Assembly: GCF_039521745.1 (NCBI RefSeq)
Contig: NZ_BAAACT010000171.1
Source of the DNA: Faecalicatena contorta
Lineage (GTDB): Bacteria; Bacillota; Clostridia; Lachnospirales; Lachnospiraceae
Length of the DNA: 64,000 nt
Direction: 5' to 3' (one strand)
Positions 24,791-33,051 of the stretch are shown here, piece by piece. The translations under genes and the position numbers were made by a program. Below the pieces are notes generated by a model that saw only the letters and a program-made list of their open reading frames with translations, did no database searches and had not been told where the DNA came from. How positions within the stretch are numbered: position 1 is the first letter of the stretch; every line of letters begins with the position of its first letter.

Positions 24791-26368
24791 ATGTCGTATA
24801 CGGCGCTTTACAGAAAGTTCCGTCCCACCGCATTTGAGGATGTAAAAGGACAGAACCATATTATTACAACATTGCAGAACCAGATTAAGGCAAACCGGAT
24901 TGGCCATGCCTATTTGTTCTGCGGAACCCGGGGAACCGGGAAGACTACGGTGGCGAAGATATTTGCAAAGGCAGTTAACTGCGAGAACCCGGTGGATGGC
25001 AGTCCCTGCGGGGAATGCGCGATGTGCCGGTCAATCGCGGCGGGGACGTCGATGAATGTGATTGAGATTGACGCTGCTTCCAACAATGGTGTGGATAACA
25101 TCCGGGAGATCCGGGAGGAGGTGGCGTACCGCCCTACGGAGGGCCGGTATAAGGTCTACATCATAGACGAGGTGCATATGCTTTCCATAGGCGCTTTTAA
25201 TGCGCTCTTGAAGACGCTGGAGGAGCCGCCGGAGTATGTCATCTTTATACTGGCAACCACGGAGGTGCACAAGATACCCATTACGATTCTCTCGAGGTGC
25301 CAGCATTATGACTTTAAGAGGATCAGTATCGAGACGATTTCGGCCAGACTTCAGGAGCTGATGGTGACAGAGCAGGTGGATGTGGAAGATAAGGCGATCC
25401 GGTATGTGGCCAAAGCGGCGGACGGTTCCATGCGTGACGCGCTGAGCCTTCTGGACCAATGTATTGCCTTCTATCTGGGGCAAAAGCTGACCTATGACAA
25501 TGTGCTGGAAGTACTGGGGGCGGTGGACACGGATGTGTTCAGCCAGTTGCTGCGCAATATCATAAAGCGGGATATACCAAGGGTATTGGACACGGTGGAA
25601 GACCTTGTGATGCAGGGGCGGGAACTGACCCAGCTTTCTTCAGATTTTACATGGTATCTCAGAAACTTGCTTCTGGTGAAAACATCTGATAATATAGAGG
25701 ATGTGATTGATGTATCTACGGAGAATATGCTGCAGCTGAAGGAGGAGGCTCAGATGATCGAGCCCGATATGCTGCTCCGCTATATCCGTATTTTTTCCGA
25801 GCTGTCCGGGCAGCTCAAATATGCAACGCAGAAGAGGGTTATGCTGGAAGTTGCGCTGATTAAACTGTGTACTCCCGCCATGGAAGTGGAGCAGGATACA
25901 CTGCTGGACCGCATCCGCGCTGTGGAGGAGAAGCTGGAACAGGGCATTTCTGCAGGCGCAGTTACGGAAAAGGTTGTTTATGTCAGCAGCGACGGCAGTA
26001 CGGCCGGCCGGCCGCAAAAGCAGACAAAACCTGAACTGCCCAACGCGATCCCCGAAGATATCCAGGAAGTTGTGAAGAACTTCAGACCCATTGCAGATGA
26101 GGCCTCCGGAATGCTCCGCACCTTTCTCAAGAAGGCCAGGCTGAGCCTGGGGGGAGACAACCGGCTGATGATTGTAATGCCGGGAACACTGGAGGCAGAG
26201 GTGGTTGGCACAGAAGGGCACCGTAAGGAGCTGGAAGAGCTGATTGAGAACCGGATCGGAAAGAAAGTGGAAGTGGAGGTCCGTCATGTAGAAGAGGGGC
26301 GGCACTTTGAAGATACATTTGTAGACATCGAAAAGAAAATTAATATGGAAATCATAGTGGAGGATTAG
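24791..26368 (+). CDS. dnaX: DNA polymerase III subunit gamma/tau
   Basis: 525-residue clamp-loader ATPase. Walker A GTRGTGKTT (about 45-53), a zinc module with four cysteines in CENPVDGSPCGECAMC, Walker B YIIDEVHML, and sensor 1 with the SRC arginine finger in ILSRCQHYDF. The C-terminal tau region begins after about residue 365. Three bases separate its stop from the next gene. dnaX-ybaB-recR is a conserved bacterial order. Confidence 0.96.
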   Translation: MSYTALYRKFRPTAFEDVKGQNHIITTLQNQIKANRIGHAYLFCGTRGTGKTTVAKIFAKAVNCENPVDGSPCGECAMCRSIAAGTSMNVIEIDAASNNGVDNIREIREEVAYRPTEGRYKVYIIDEVHMLSIGAFNALLKTLEEPPEYVIFILATTEVHKIPITILSRCQHYDFKRISIETISARLQELMVTEQVDVEDKAIRYVAKAADGSMRDALSLLDQCIAFYLGQKLTYDNVLEVLGAVDTDVFSQLLRNIIKRDIPRVLDTVEDLVMQGRELTQLSSDFTWYLRNLLLVKTSDNIEDVIDVSTENMLQLKEEAQMIEPDMLLRYIRIFSELSGQLKYATQKRVMLEVALIKLCTPAMEVEQDTLLDRIRAVEEKLEQGISAGAVTEKVVYVSSDGSTAGRPQKQTKPELPNAIPEDIQEVVKNFRPIADEASGMLRTFLKKARLSLGGDNRLMIVMPGTLEAEVVGTEGHRKELEELIENRIGKKVEVEVRHVEEGRHFEDTFVDIEKKINMEIIVED

Positions 26369-26370
26369 TT

Positions 26371-26724
26371 ATGGCAAAAAGAGGTGGATTTCCAGGCGGC
26401 GGAATGCCTGGCAATATGGCAAATTTAATGAAGCAGGCGCAGAAGATGCAGCGCCAGATGGAGGAGCAGGCAAAAGAGCTTGAGACAAAAGAATACACGG
26501 CAACAGCCGGTGGCGGCGCAGTGGAGGTAACAATGAACGGTAAGCGTGAGGTACTGAGCGTGAAACTGGAGGAAGAAGTAGTGGATCCGGAAGACATCGA
26601 GATGCTTCAGGATCTGATCGTAGCGGCAACCAACGAAGCCCTGAGAAAAGTGGATGAAGAGTCCAATTCAGCAATGAGCAAGCTGACGGGAGGACTTGGC
26701 GGCGGAATGCCGGGAATGTTCTAA
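26371..26724 (+). CDS. YbaB/EbfC family nucleoid-associated protein
   Basis: 117-residue DNA-binding protein. N-terminal Gly/Met/Arg-rich stretch, the helix LMKQAQKMQRQMEEQAKEL, then AGGGAVEVTMNGKREVLSV and the C-terminal helix with ATNEALRKV, all typical of the family. It lies between dnaX and recR as in most Firmicutes, a position that suggests a role in recombination or replication support. Confidence 0.95.
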   Translation: MAKRGGFPGGGMPGNMANLMKQAQKMQRQMEEQAKELETKEYTATAGGGAVEVTMNGKREVLSVKLEEEVVDPEDIEMLQDLIVAATNEALRKVDEESNSAMSKLTGGLGGGMPGMF

Positions 26725-26744
26725 ATATTCTGACAATGGTGCTC

Positions 26745-26784
26745 AAAAGGGTCAGACCCCTTTGCAGAAGGGTCTGACCCTTTT
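26745..26784. repeat. REP-like repeat, copy 2 (paired, inverted)
   Basis: Two cores facing each other: AAAAGGGTCAGACCC, a short loop (TGCAG), then the complementary arm ending GACCCTTTT. The whole forms a 17-base hairpin with one bulged C and ends in four T, so it could terminate transcription between the ybaB and recR genes. Confidence 0.85.
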
Positions 26785-26830
26785 GGACTACTTTGTTAAG
26801 GATGTAACGAAGAAACAGGAGTGATACTAA

Positions 26831-27427
26831 ATGGATTATTACAGTAACCAAATCAGCCGGCTGATTGAAGAGTTCTCCCGTCTGCCCGGGATAGGGGCGA
26901 AGTCTGCGCAGCGCCTGGCCTTTCACATTATTAATATGCCAAAGGAGCAGGTGGATAATCTGGCCAAATCGCTTGTGGATGCGCGCAATAATGTGCGGTA
27001 CTGCGTACAGTGCTGCACGCTGACGGATCGGGAGCTTTGTCCGATTTGCAATAACCCGGATCGGGATCAGAAGACAATTATGGTGGTGGAAACGCCCCGG
27101 GACCTGGCGGCCTATGAGAAGACCGGGAAATACAACGGCGTTTATCATGTCCTTCATGGAGCAATATCCCCCATGCTTGGTATCGGGCCGGGGGACATCC
27201 GGCTTAAGGAACTTATGGAGCGTCTGCAGGGGGACGTCGATGAGGTGATTATAGCCACCAACTCCAGTCTCGAGGGTGAGACGACGGCTATGTATATCAG
27301 CAAGCTGATAAAGCCTACAGGGATTAAGGTCAGCCGGATCGCCAGTGGTGTTCCCGTGGGCGGCGATCTGGAGTATATAGATGAAGTGACCCTCCTTCGG
27401 GCTTTGGAAGGCAGAACTGAACTGTAG
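26831..27427 (+). CDS. recR: Recombination protein RecR
   Basis: 198 residues, acts with RecF and RecO to load RecA at gaps. An N-terminal helix-hairpin-helix (SRLPGIGAKSAQRLAFH), a four-cysteine zinc finger (CVQCCTLTDRELCPIC), a Toprim domain starting MVVETPRDLAAYE, and the C-terminal GVPVGGDLEYID block are all intact. The length equals the usual family size. Confidence 0.97.
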   Translation: MDYYSNQISRLIEEFSRLPGIGAKSAQRLAFHIINMPKEQVDNLAKSLVDARNNVRYCVQCCTLTDRELCPICNNPDRDQKTIMVVETPRDLAAYEKTGKYNGVYHVLHGAISPMLGIGPGDIRLKELMERLQGDVDEVIIATNSSLEGETTAMYISKLIKPTGIKVSRIASGVPVGGDLEYIDEVTLLRALEGRTEL

Positions 27428-27456
27428 GCAGATGAATCAGGTACGAAGGAAGTGGG

Positions 27457-28560
27457 ATGATGTATAAGAAAAAGGTGACATCTTCAGATGTGGCTCGTAA
27501 AGCAGGGGTATCACAATCCACCGTCTCCATGGTCCTTAATAAGAAGTATAACGTTTCCTTTTCAAAGGACGTGGTGCGCAAGGTCGAGGAAGCGGCCCGG
27601 GAACTGGGGTATGAACTGCCTAAGAGAAAACGGAAAAAGGAAAGTAAGCGGGAAAAGCTGCTGGTTGTGCTCTGTCCTAATCTGACGAACCCCTATTATG
27701 TGATGCTGCTGCAGGGAATCGAATCCCGGGCGACAGAGCAGGGATTTGGGCTGTTTGTCTGCAATACACAGAGGAACCTTGAGCTGGAAGAGCGTTATTT
27801 GAAAATGATGCCGTCGCTGAACCCCCAGGGCGTGATCTATACCTGCAACCCAAGCAGATGTTTTATGCCCATTGTGGCGGAAATGTCGGAGCGGATTCCA
27901 TTTGCCATCATTAATAATCAAAATGAGAAGCTGGATGTGGATGCCGTAGAGCTTGACAATTCCAAGCTCGGCAGAATTATGGCACGGCACCTGTTGGAAC
28001 TGGGGCACAGGCATGTGGCATATATAGCGCCGCCTTTAACAGTAAGGCAGAAGCAGCGCTCAAAACGGGTGGAAGGATTTCTCAAAGAATTTAAGGATGC
28101 GGGCCTAGGGGAAAACGTGATTATCAAAGCGGCCAATGAGCAGATTGATAAGGATATTCCGGGAATTGATTCTGAGTACAGAATCGGGTATGACCTGACT
28201 AAGGAGCTGCTGGCGGAATATCATAATCTGACGGCCATTGTAGGGTTGAACGACATGATTGCCTTCGGTATCCTGGATGCTCTTTATGATGAAAAATACA
28301 GAGTCCCCGGCGATATGTCCGTAATGGGCTGTGACAATACACTGTTTGCAAGAATGCATAACATATCCTTAACGACGATAGAGCACTTTGTAATTTATAA
28401 AGGCCGGGATGCCTGCGATATTATTATGAAGAAAATAAAGACGCGGGACAAACAGTATTCTGAGATGGAACCTGTCAGTATTTATCATGTAGAGTATGAA
28501 CCACGGATCGTTACAAGAGGAACGACTTCATATCCCCGAAGCAGAAAAAAGAAAAATTAA
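27457..28560 (+). CDS. LacI family transcriptional regulator
   Basis: 367 residues. N-terminal LacI helix-turn-helix TSSDVARKAGVSQSTVSMVL with the hinge region following, a basic KRKRKKESKREK segment at about 55-66, and then a periplasmic-binding-like sensor domain (LLVVLCPNLTNPYYVMLLQG; VVMG-type block DMSVMGCDNT near 290). Two adjacent ATGs (27457 and 27460) are possible starts. It is located directly upstream of transaldolase and transketolase, whose promoter it may control. The effector is unknown. Confidence 0.88.
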   Translation: MMYKKKVTSSDVARKAGVSQSTVSMVLNKKYNVSFSKDVVRKVEEAARELGYELPKRKRKKESKREKLLVVLCPNLTNPYYVMLLQGIESRATEQGFGLFVCNTQRNLELEERYLKMMPSLNPQGVIYTCNPSRCFMPIVAEMSERIPFAIINNQNEKLDVDAVELDNSKLGRIMARHLLELGHRHVAYIAPPLTVRQKQRSKRVEGFLKEFKDAGLGENVIIKAANEQIDKDIPGIDSEYRIGYDLTKELLAEYHNLTAIVGLNDMIAFGILDALYDEKYRVPGDMSVMGCDNTLFARMHNISLTTIEHFVIYKGRDACDIIMKKIKTRDKQYSEMEPVSIYHVEYEPRIVTRGTTSYPRSRKKKN

Positions 28561-28751
28561 TGCGGTGATAAAATTTATTATTAATAATTCAAAGAGAAAA
28601 CAATCGTGTTCATAAAAGTTCGTCATATAAACAACCGTAAAAGGCGTGTATAGATTTTATAGCCGTATTATTGAGGAACAATAACAACTAAAAGATAATT
28701 AATATTTTGATTATATTAATAGTATAAAATTATTAATAATTTTTCGGGCTA

Positions 28752-28780
28752 TTGACCCGCCCTTTACCAGCGCTTATAAT
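28752..28780 (+). promoter_or_regulatory. Strong sigma-A promoter of the transaldolase gene
   Basis: TTGACC, 17 bases, TATAAT, about 45 bases before the transaldolase ATG. The upstream 190 bases (28561-28751) are AT-rich with no gene. Confidence 0.88.
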
Positions 28781-28825
28781 TATAATATAGAAACTAAGGG
28801 ATTTTCGTTCAAGGAGGAACAAATC

Positions 28826-29479
28826 ATGAAATTTTTTATCGACACAGCAAAAGTAGAGGATATTAAGAAAGCTAACGATATGGGAGTTATCTGTGGAGTG
28901 ACAACGAACCCTTCACTGATCGCAAAAGAAGGACGAGTTTTTGAGGAAGTAATCGCAGAAATTGCCTCGATCGTAGACGGCCCGATCAGCGGCGAAGTTA
29001 AGGCTACCACAACAGATGCAGAAGGCATGATTGCGGAGGGCAGAGAGATTGCGAAGATTCACAAGAACATGGTCGTTAAGATTCCGATGACAGTAGAAGG
29101 CCTGAAGGCGTGTAAAGTCCTTTCTTCTGAAGGGATTAAGACAAATGTGACATTAATCTTCTCCGCAAATCAGGCTCTTCTTGCGGCCAGAGCCGGAGCC
29201 ACATACGTATCTCCGTTCCTGGGACGCCTGGATGATATTTCTGTACGTGGAACAGACCTGATAGCGGAGATCGCACAGATATTTGAAGTTGCAGGCATCA
29301 AATCAGAGATCATCGCAGCAAGCGTGCGCAATCCGATCCATGTAACAGACTGTGCACTTGCAGGAGCAGATATTGCAACCGTTCCATACAGCGTGATCGA
29401 GCAGATGACACATCACCCATTGACAGACGCAGGAATCGCAAAGTTCCAGGCAGATTATAGAGCGGTATTTGGTGAATAA
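28826..29479 (+). CDS. Transaldolase, short TalC/FSA-like type
   Basis: 217 residues; transfers a dihydroxyacetone unit in the non-oxidative pentose phosphate pathway. Schiff-base Lys85 lies in VVKIPMTVEGL. Other active-site residues are Asp6, and Asn28 in TTNPS. Phe131 in SPFLGRLDD is at the position where fructose-6-phosphate aldolases have Tyr, so true transaldolase activity is favoured. CAAGGAGG precedes the ATG. Followed by both transketolase halves, forming a pentose phosphate module. Confidence 0.9.
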   Translation: MKFFIDTAKVEDIKKANDMGVICGVTTNPSLIAKEGRVFEEVIAEIASIVDGPISGEVKATTTDAEGMIAEGREIAKIHKNMVVKIPMTVEGLKACKVLSSEGIKTNVTLIFSANQALLAARAGATYVSPFLGRLDDISVRGTDLIAEIAQIFEVAGIKSEIIAASVRNPIHVTDCALAGADIATVPYSVIEQMTHHPLTDAGIAKFQADYRAVFGE

Positions 29480-29496
29480 TTTAACAAACAGGGGCA

Positions 29497-29513
29497 AAGG
29501 GGTCAGACCCCTT
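29497..29513. repeat. REP-like palindrome, copy 3
   Basis: AAGGGGTCAGACCCCTT, a perfect 17-base palindrome around one central base, in the 54-base gap between transaldolase and transketolase. It overlaps no coding sequence. Confidence 0.85.
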
Positions 29514-29533
29514 ATGAAGCAGGAGGAATTTCA

Positions 29534-30370
29534 ATGAATAAGTTAGAATTGATGAAGACTGCAAATGAGGTCCGCAAGGGCGTTGTGACTGCAGTTCACA
29601 GTGCAAAATCAGGCCATCCGGGCGGTTCTTTATCCGCAGCTGATCTTTTCACATATCTGTATTTTGAAGAAATGAATATTGATCCGAAGGATCCTAAGAA
29701 AGCGGATCGTGACCGTTTTGTATTATCTAAGGGGCATACGGCTCCCGGGTTATATTCCGCACTGGCTAACAGAGGATATTTCCCGGTTGAAGATCTGAAG
29801 ACACTGCGCCACACTGGCTCTTATCTTCAGGGACATCCGGATATGAAGCACATTCCGGGTGTTGATATGTCATCCGGTTCTCTGGGACAGGGAATCTCGG
29901 CAGCAGTAGGAATGGCAATTGCAGCCAAGCTTTCAGGGGATGCTTACAGGGTATATACCCTTGTGGGTGACGGGGAGATCCAGGAAGGACAGGTATGGGA
30001 GGCATCTATGCTTGCAGCGCACAGAAAGCTGGACAATCTGGTTGTGATCGTAGATAATAACAACCTGCAGATTGACGGAGCAATTGATGAGGTTAACTCA
30101 CCATACCCGATTGATAAAAAGTTTGAGGCTTTTAATTTCCATGTAATTAACATTGATGGGAATGATTTCGATCAGATTGATGCTGCATTTAAAGAAGCGA
30201 GAACAGTAAAGGGGCAGCCGACTGCAATCATTGCAAAGACGGTAAAAGGAAAGGGCGTCTCCTTTATGGAAAATCAGGCTTCCTGGCATGGAACGGCTCC
30301 AAATGACGAGCAGTATGAAGTTGCCATGAAAGATTTAGAGAAAGTGGGTGAAGCATTATGTCAGAAGTAA
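29534..30370 (+). CDS. Transketolase, N-terminal subunit
   Basis: 278 residues: the thiamine-diphosphate-binding half. Seen are SGHPGGSLSAAD (pyrimidine-side His), KGHTAPGLYSAL, the TPP/Mg motif GDGEIQEGQVWEA running to NNNLQ, and HGTAPN. Split transketolases are common in Clostridia and archaea. The next gene overlaps its end by 13 bases and supplies the other half, so the pair makes one enzyme. Confidence 0.95.
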   Translation: MNKLELMKTANEVRKGVVTAVHSAKSGHPGGSLSAADLFTYLYFEEMNIDPKDPKKADRDRFVLSKGHTAPGLYSALANRGYFPVEDLKTLRHTGSYLQGHPDMKHIPGVDMSSGSLGQGISAAVGMAIAAKLSGDAYRVYTLVGDGEIQEGQVWEASMLAAHRKLDNLVVIVDNNNLQIDGAIDEVNSPYPIDKKFEAFNFHVINIDGNDFDQIDAAFKEARTVKGQPTAIIAKTVKGKGVSFMENQASWHGTAPNDEQYEVAMKDLEKVGEALCQK

Positions 30371-31296
30371 AGAAAATTGCAACAAGAGAAAGTTATGGCA
30401 ATGCTTTGACGGAACTTGGTAAAGAACATGAAGATGTGGTAGTACTGGACGCAGACCTTGCAGCAGCAACTAAGACAGGTGTTTTCAAAAAGGCATTTCC
30501 TGAAAGACATATCGACTGTGGTATTGCCGAGAGCAATATGATGGGAGTTGCAGCGGGGCTGGCGGCAGCCGGGAAAGTGCCGTTTGCCAGCTCATTTGCC
30601 ATGTTTGCGGCAGGTCGTGCTTTCGAGCAGGTGCGCAATTCCATTGGATATCCGAAGCTGAATGTAAAGATCGGCGCTACACATGCAGGGATTTCCGTAG
30701 GCGAAGACGGTGCGACGCACCAGTGCAACGAAGATATTGCCCTGATGAGGACAATACCGGGTATGGTTGTGATTAATCCATCCGACGATATAGAAGCAAA
30801 GGCAGCAGTGAAGGCAGCATATGAACATGTGGGTCCGGTATACATGCGTTTTGGAAGACTGGCCGTGCCGGTGATCAACGATAAGCCGGATTATAAATTT
30901 GAAATGGGAAAAGGGGTTGTGCTTCGTGAGGGAAAAGACCTCACAATCATCGCAACGGGCCTTCCTGTAGCAAACTGCCTGGAAGCAGCGGAAATGCTGT
31001 CGGCAGATGGAGTCGATGCAAAAGTGATTAACATTCATACCATTAAACCTTTAGACGAGGATCTGGTAGTTGCAGCTGCGCAGGAAACCGGCAAAGTCGT
31101 TACAGTTGAGGAACATTCCGTGATTGGCGGACTGGGCAGTGCTGTGTGTGATGTGCTCTCAGAGAAGGCGCCCACAAAAGTTATGAAGATCGGCATCTAT
31201 GACACTTTTGGAGAGTCAGGGCCGGCAGTAGAACTGGTTAAGAAATACGGGCTCGATGCTGAAAGTATATATAAGAAAGTAAAAAGTTTCCTTTAG
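30358..31296 (+). CDS. Transketolase, C-terminal subunit
   Basis: 312 residues: the pyrimidine-binding and C-terminal domains. It starts with ATRESYGNALTEL, contains the catalytic Glu in DCGIAESNMMG, and the C-terminal domain includes VVTVEEHSVIGGLGSAVCDV. The start overlaps the N-subunit gene by 13 bases, indicating coupled translation. A REP-like hairpin 16 bases after the stop likely ends the transcript. Confidence 0.95.
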   Translation: MSEVKKIATRESYGNALTELGKEHEDVVVLDADLAAATKTGVFKKAFPERHIDCGIAESNMMGVAAGLAAAGKVPFASSFAMFAAGRAFEQVRNSIGYPKLNVKIGATHAGISVGEDGATHQCNEDIALMRTIPGMVVINPSDDIEAKAAVKAAYEHVGPVYMRFGRLAVPVINDKPDYKFEMGKGVVLREGKDLTIIATGLPVANCLEAAEMLSADGVDAKVINIHTIKPLDEDLVVAAAQETGKVVTVEEHSVIGGLGSAVCDVLSEKAPTKVMKIGIYDTFGESGPAVELVKKYGLDAESIYKKVKSFL

Positions 31297-31311
31297 GTTC
31301 TAAAGAATATT

Positions 31312-31352
31312 AACGGGGTCATACCCTCTTTGCAGGAGGGTCTGACCCCGTT
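31312..31352. repeat. REP-like repeat, copy 4 (paired, one degenerate core)
   Basis: Arms 31312-31328 and 31336-31352 pair over 17 bases with one mismatch; the right arm has the core as GGGTCTGACCCC and the left arm reads GGGGTCATACCC. It lies between the convergent transketolase and HD-domain genes and probably serves as their bidirectional terminator. Confidence 0.82.
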
Positions 31353-31362
31353 GAATTTTGAA

Positions 31363-31875
31363 CTACCGCTGGCTTGTCTCCAGAGTCCCGCAGTATTTAT
31401 CTGTAAATGTGGTGATCCACCCCTCTTTAGTCCGGGGAACACGGAAAAGCGTTACCGGCCACATGTGGCTCAGGATAATATCTTCTTCCTTATAGTTTAG
31501 TTCAAAAAACTTTTTCGCATGCTTAAAAGCACATTTTGGATGCGTCATTCCGTGAAAATGATCTCCGGTCCGGGCAGCATGTGTATGCCAATCATATAGA
31601 AACAAGTCGTGAAGCATACCTCCACGGGCGGCCGACCGCGCATCAAGCTGAAAAAATCTGCACCAGACATAGTTGTAATAAGCGACATGAAGGCAGTGCT
31701 GATAGCAGCTGGTATGGCCATGGTGAGGATACAGCTTCATGCGTAATACAACGGGATGTTCGGCAATATCCTTAATGCATTCATAAAATTCATCCCCCCA
31801 GTCACGGCGCAGGTCTTCCTTCTTATCGGAAGCCTCACAGCGGAGGTTATGCAATAATTTATTTTGAAATCTCAT
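31363..31875 (-). CDS. HD-domain phosphohydrolase
   Basis: 170 residues. HD-type metal site: HTSCYQHCLHVAYY, then GGMLHDLFLYDW, with a later Asp in TFTDKYC. Small HD proteins of this kind often act on nucleotides or related phosphates. The start at 31875 (MRFQNKLL) follows AGAGGTG on its strand; 23 open codons upstream are AT-rich and unlikely to be used. Single gene, convergent with transketolase. The substrate is not predictable. Confidence 0.78.
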   Translation of the reverse strand: MRFQNKLLHNLRCEASDKKEDLRRDWGDEFYECIKDIAEHPVVLRMKLYPHHGHTSCYQHCLHVAYYNYVWCRFFQLDARSAARGGMLHDLFLYDWHTHAARTGDHFHGMTHPKCAFKHAKKFFELNYKEEDIILSHMWPVTLFRVPRTKEGWITTFTDKYCGTLETSQR

Positions 31876-32190
31876 GACAGACACCTCTAAGTATATATTT
31901 ATGTGTAAATAATATCTATGATTTATATCCAAATTTATATCCATAATAACACTTCATATATTTAGTTTCAATTTTTCATAGAAAATTTAAGAAAAATATG
32001 ATATTCTAATTTTAATCTGATCATACTCTTTAAGGACAGAACAATAAGCCATTCGGTAGAATATCCGATCATCAGTGGCGAAAGCCATTCCACTTATTCT
32101 CAATTCCGTTTCGGAACAACATTTCACAGTAAGCATATTTAAAAATTCATTTTAGACAATCGTTTCAGGCAAAGACATAGGAGGAGTTAT
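31876..32190. other. Divergent intergenic region, no gene seen
   Basis: 315 bases between the divergent HD-domain and transposase genes. AT-rich near the HD gene. The part near 32050-32130 carries small hairpins such as AGTGG...CCACT and TTCCG/CGGAA, which could mark the left edge of the transposase element. No reading frame or clear promoter is supported. Confidence 0.4.
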
Positions 32191-32982
32191 ATGCCGAGGA
32201 AGAACAGAAGAGAGAGCGGAACTGAAGTCTATCATGTTATAGCCCGCGGCAACAACAAAGAAAAGATATTTGAGAAGAACAGCGACAAGATAGCATTTCT
32301 GAATATTTTGAAAAAAAGGCAGGCAGACTATTTGACTGAAATATATGCCTACTGCGTTATGTCTAATCACATACATATCATGATGAAAGCCAAGTATGAT
32401 ATCCTGCCCAGGTTCATGCAGCGCATCAATTCGACATATGCTGAGTATTATAATGCCAAATACGACAGAACCGGCCACGTATTCCAGGGACGTTATTATA
32501 GTGACTGCGTAGAATCAGAAGAATATTACTGGTGCTGCCTGCGTTATATCCACAATAATCCGGTCAAAATTAACCTGGCAGCACACCCTTTTGACTATGA
32601 ATTCAGCAGTGCGGCGGAATATTACGCGGGAACTGCTGAGCTCATAGATGAGGGCTCATACAACATGTTAAGAACCCGTTTTCCAAGCCCGGAAGACTTC
32701 TGGGGATTCCATCGCCTGTTTGAAGAAAAATCATTTCTCGACACCGTTGAAGATGAGAGGCTTCATAACTATGAACGAGTTAGAATTTTAGTTCAGAAAT
32801 ACATGTTCGAAAAACAAATTGAAGATATTCAGATCGTATTAACAGTCAGGAAGATAAGGCGGGAATTCTTTGAAACATGCATGCAGGATACAGGACTTTC
32901 GGAGCGAAAAATTGAGAATATTCTGAAAACGGAGTGCAAAGGGGTCAGACCCCTCCACAGTATTTTTGTCGAACGCACCTGA
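32191..32982 (+). CDS. REP-associated tyrosine transposase (Y1, RAYT-like)
   Basis: 263 residues. HUH metal motif NHIHIMMK (His60, His62), then FMQRINSTYAEYYNAKYDRTG, FQGRYYS, and LRYIHNNPVKINLA with probable catalytic Tyr119. The N-terminus MPRKNRRESGTEVYHVIARG is typical of the family. These enzymes cut single-stranded DNA at REP palindromes. An AGGAGG site precedes the ATG. Its last codons contain a GGGGTCAGACCCC core, the same palindrome found at four other sites nearby. The C-terminal region beyond the Y1 domain (about 180-263) has a helical, HTH-like look. Confidence 0.9.
   Translation: MPRKNRRESGTEVYHVIARGNNKEKIFEKNSDKIAFLNILKKRQADYLTEIYAYCVMSNHIHIMMKAKYDILPRFMQRINSTYAEYYNAKYDRTGHVFQGRYYSDCVESEEYYWCCLRYIHNNPVKINLAAHPFDYEFSSAAEYYAGTAELIDEGSYNMLRTRFPSPEDFWGFHRLFEEKSFLDTVEDERLHNYERVRILVQKYMFEKQIEDIQIVLTVRKIRREFFETCMQDTGLSERKIENILKTECKGVRPLHSIFVERT
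32941..32953. repeat. REP-like palindrome, copy 5, inside the transposase gene
   Basis: GGGGTCAGACCCC lies inside the 3' end of the transposase reading frame, where it encodes part of CKGVRPLH. The family repeat is therefore carried by the transposase gene itself. Confidence 0.85.
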
Positions 32983-33051
32983 CATCAAGCGATAAATTCA
33001 GCCTTTTCGTTATGCTATGCTTATGAAAAATTTTATTCAGAGGTGAGTGTA

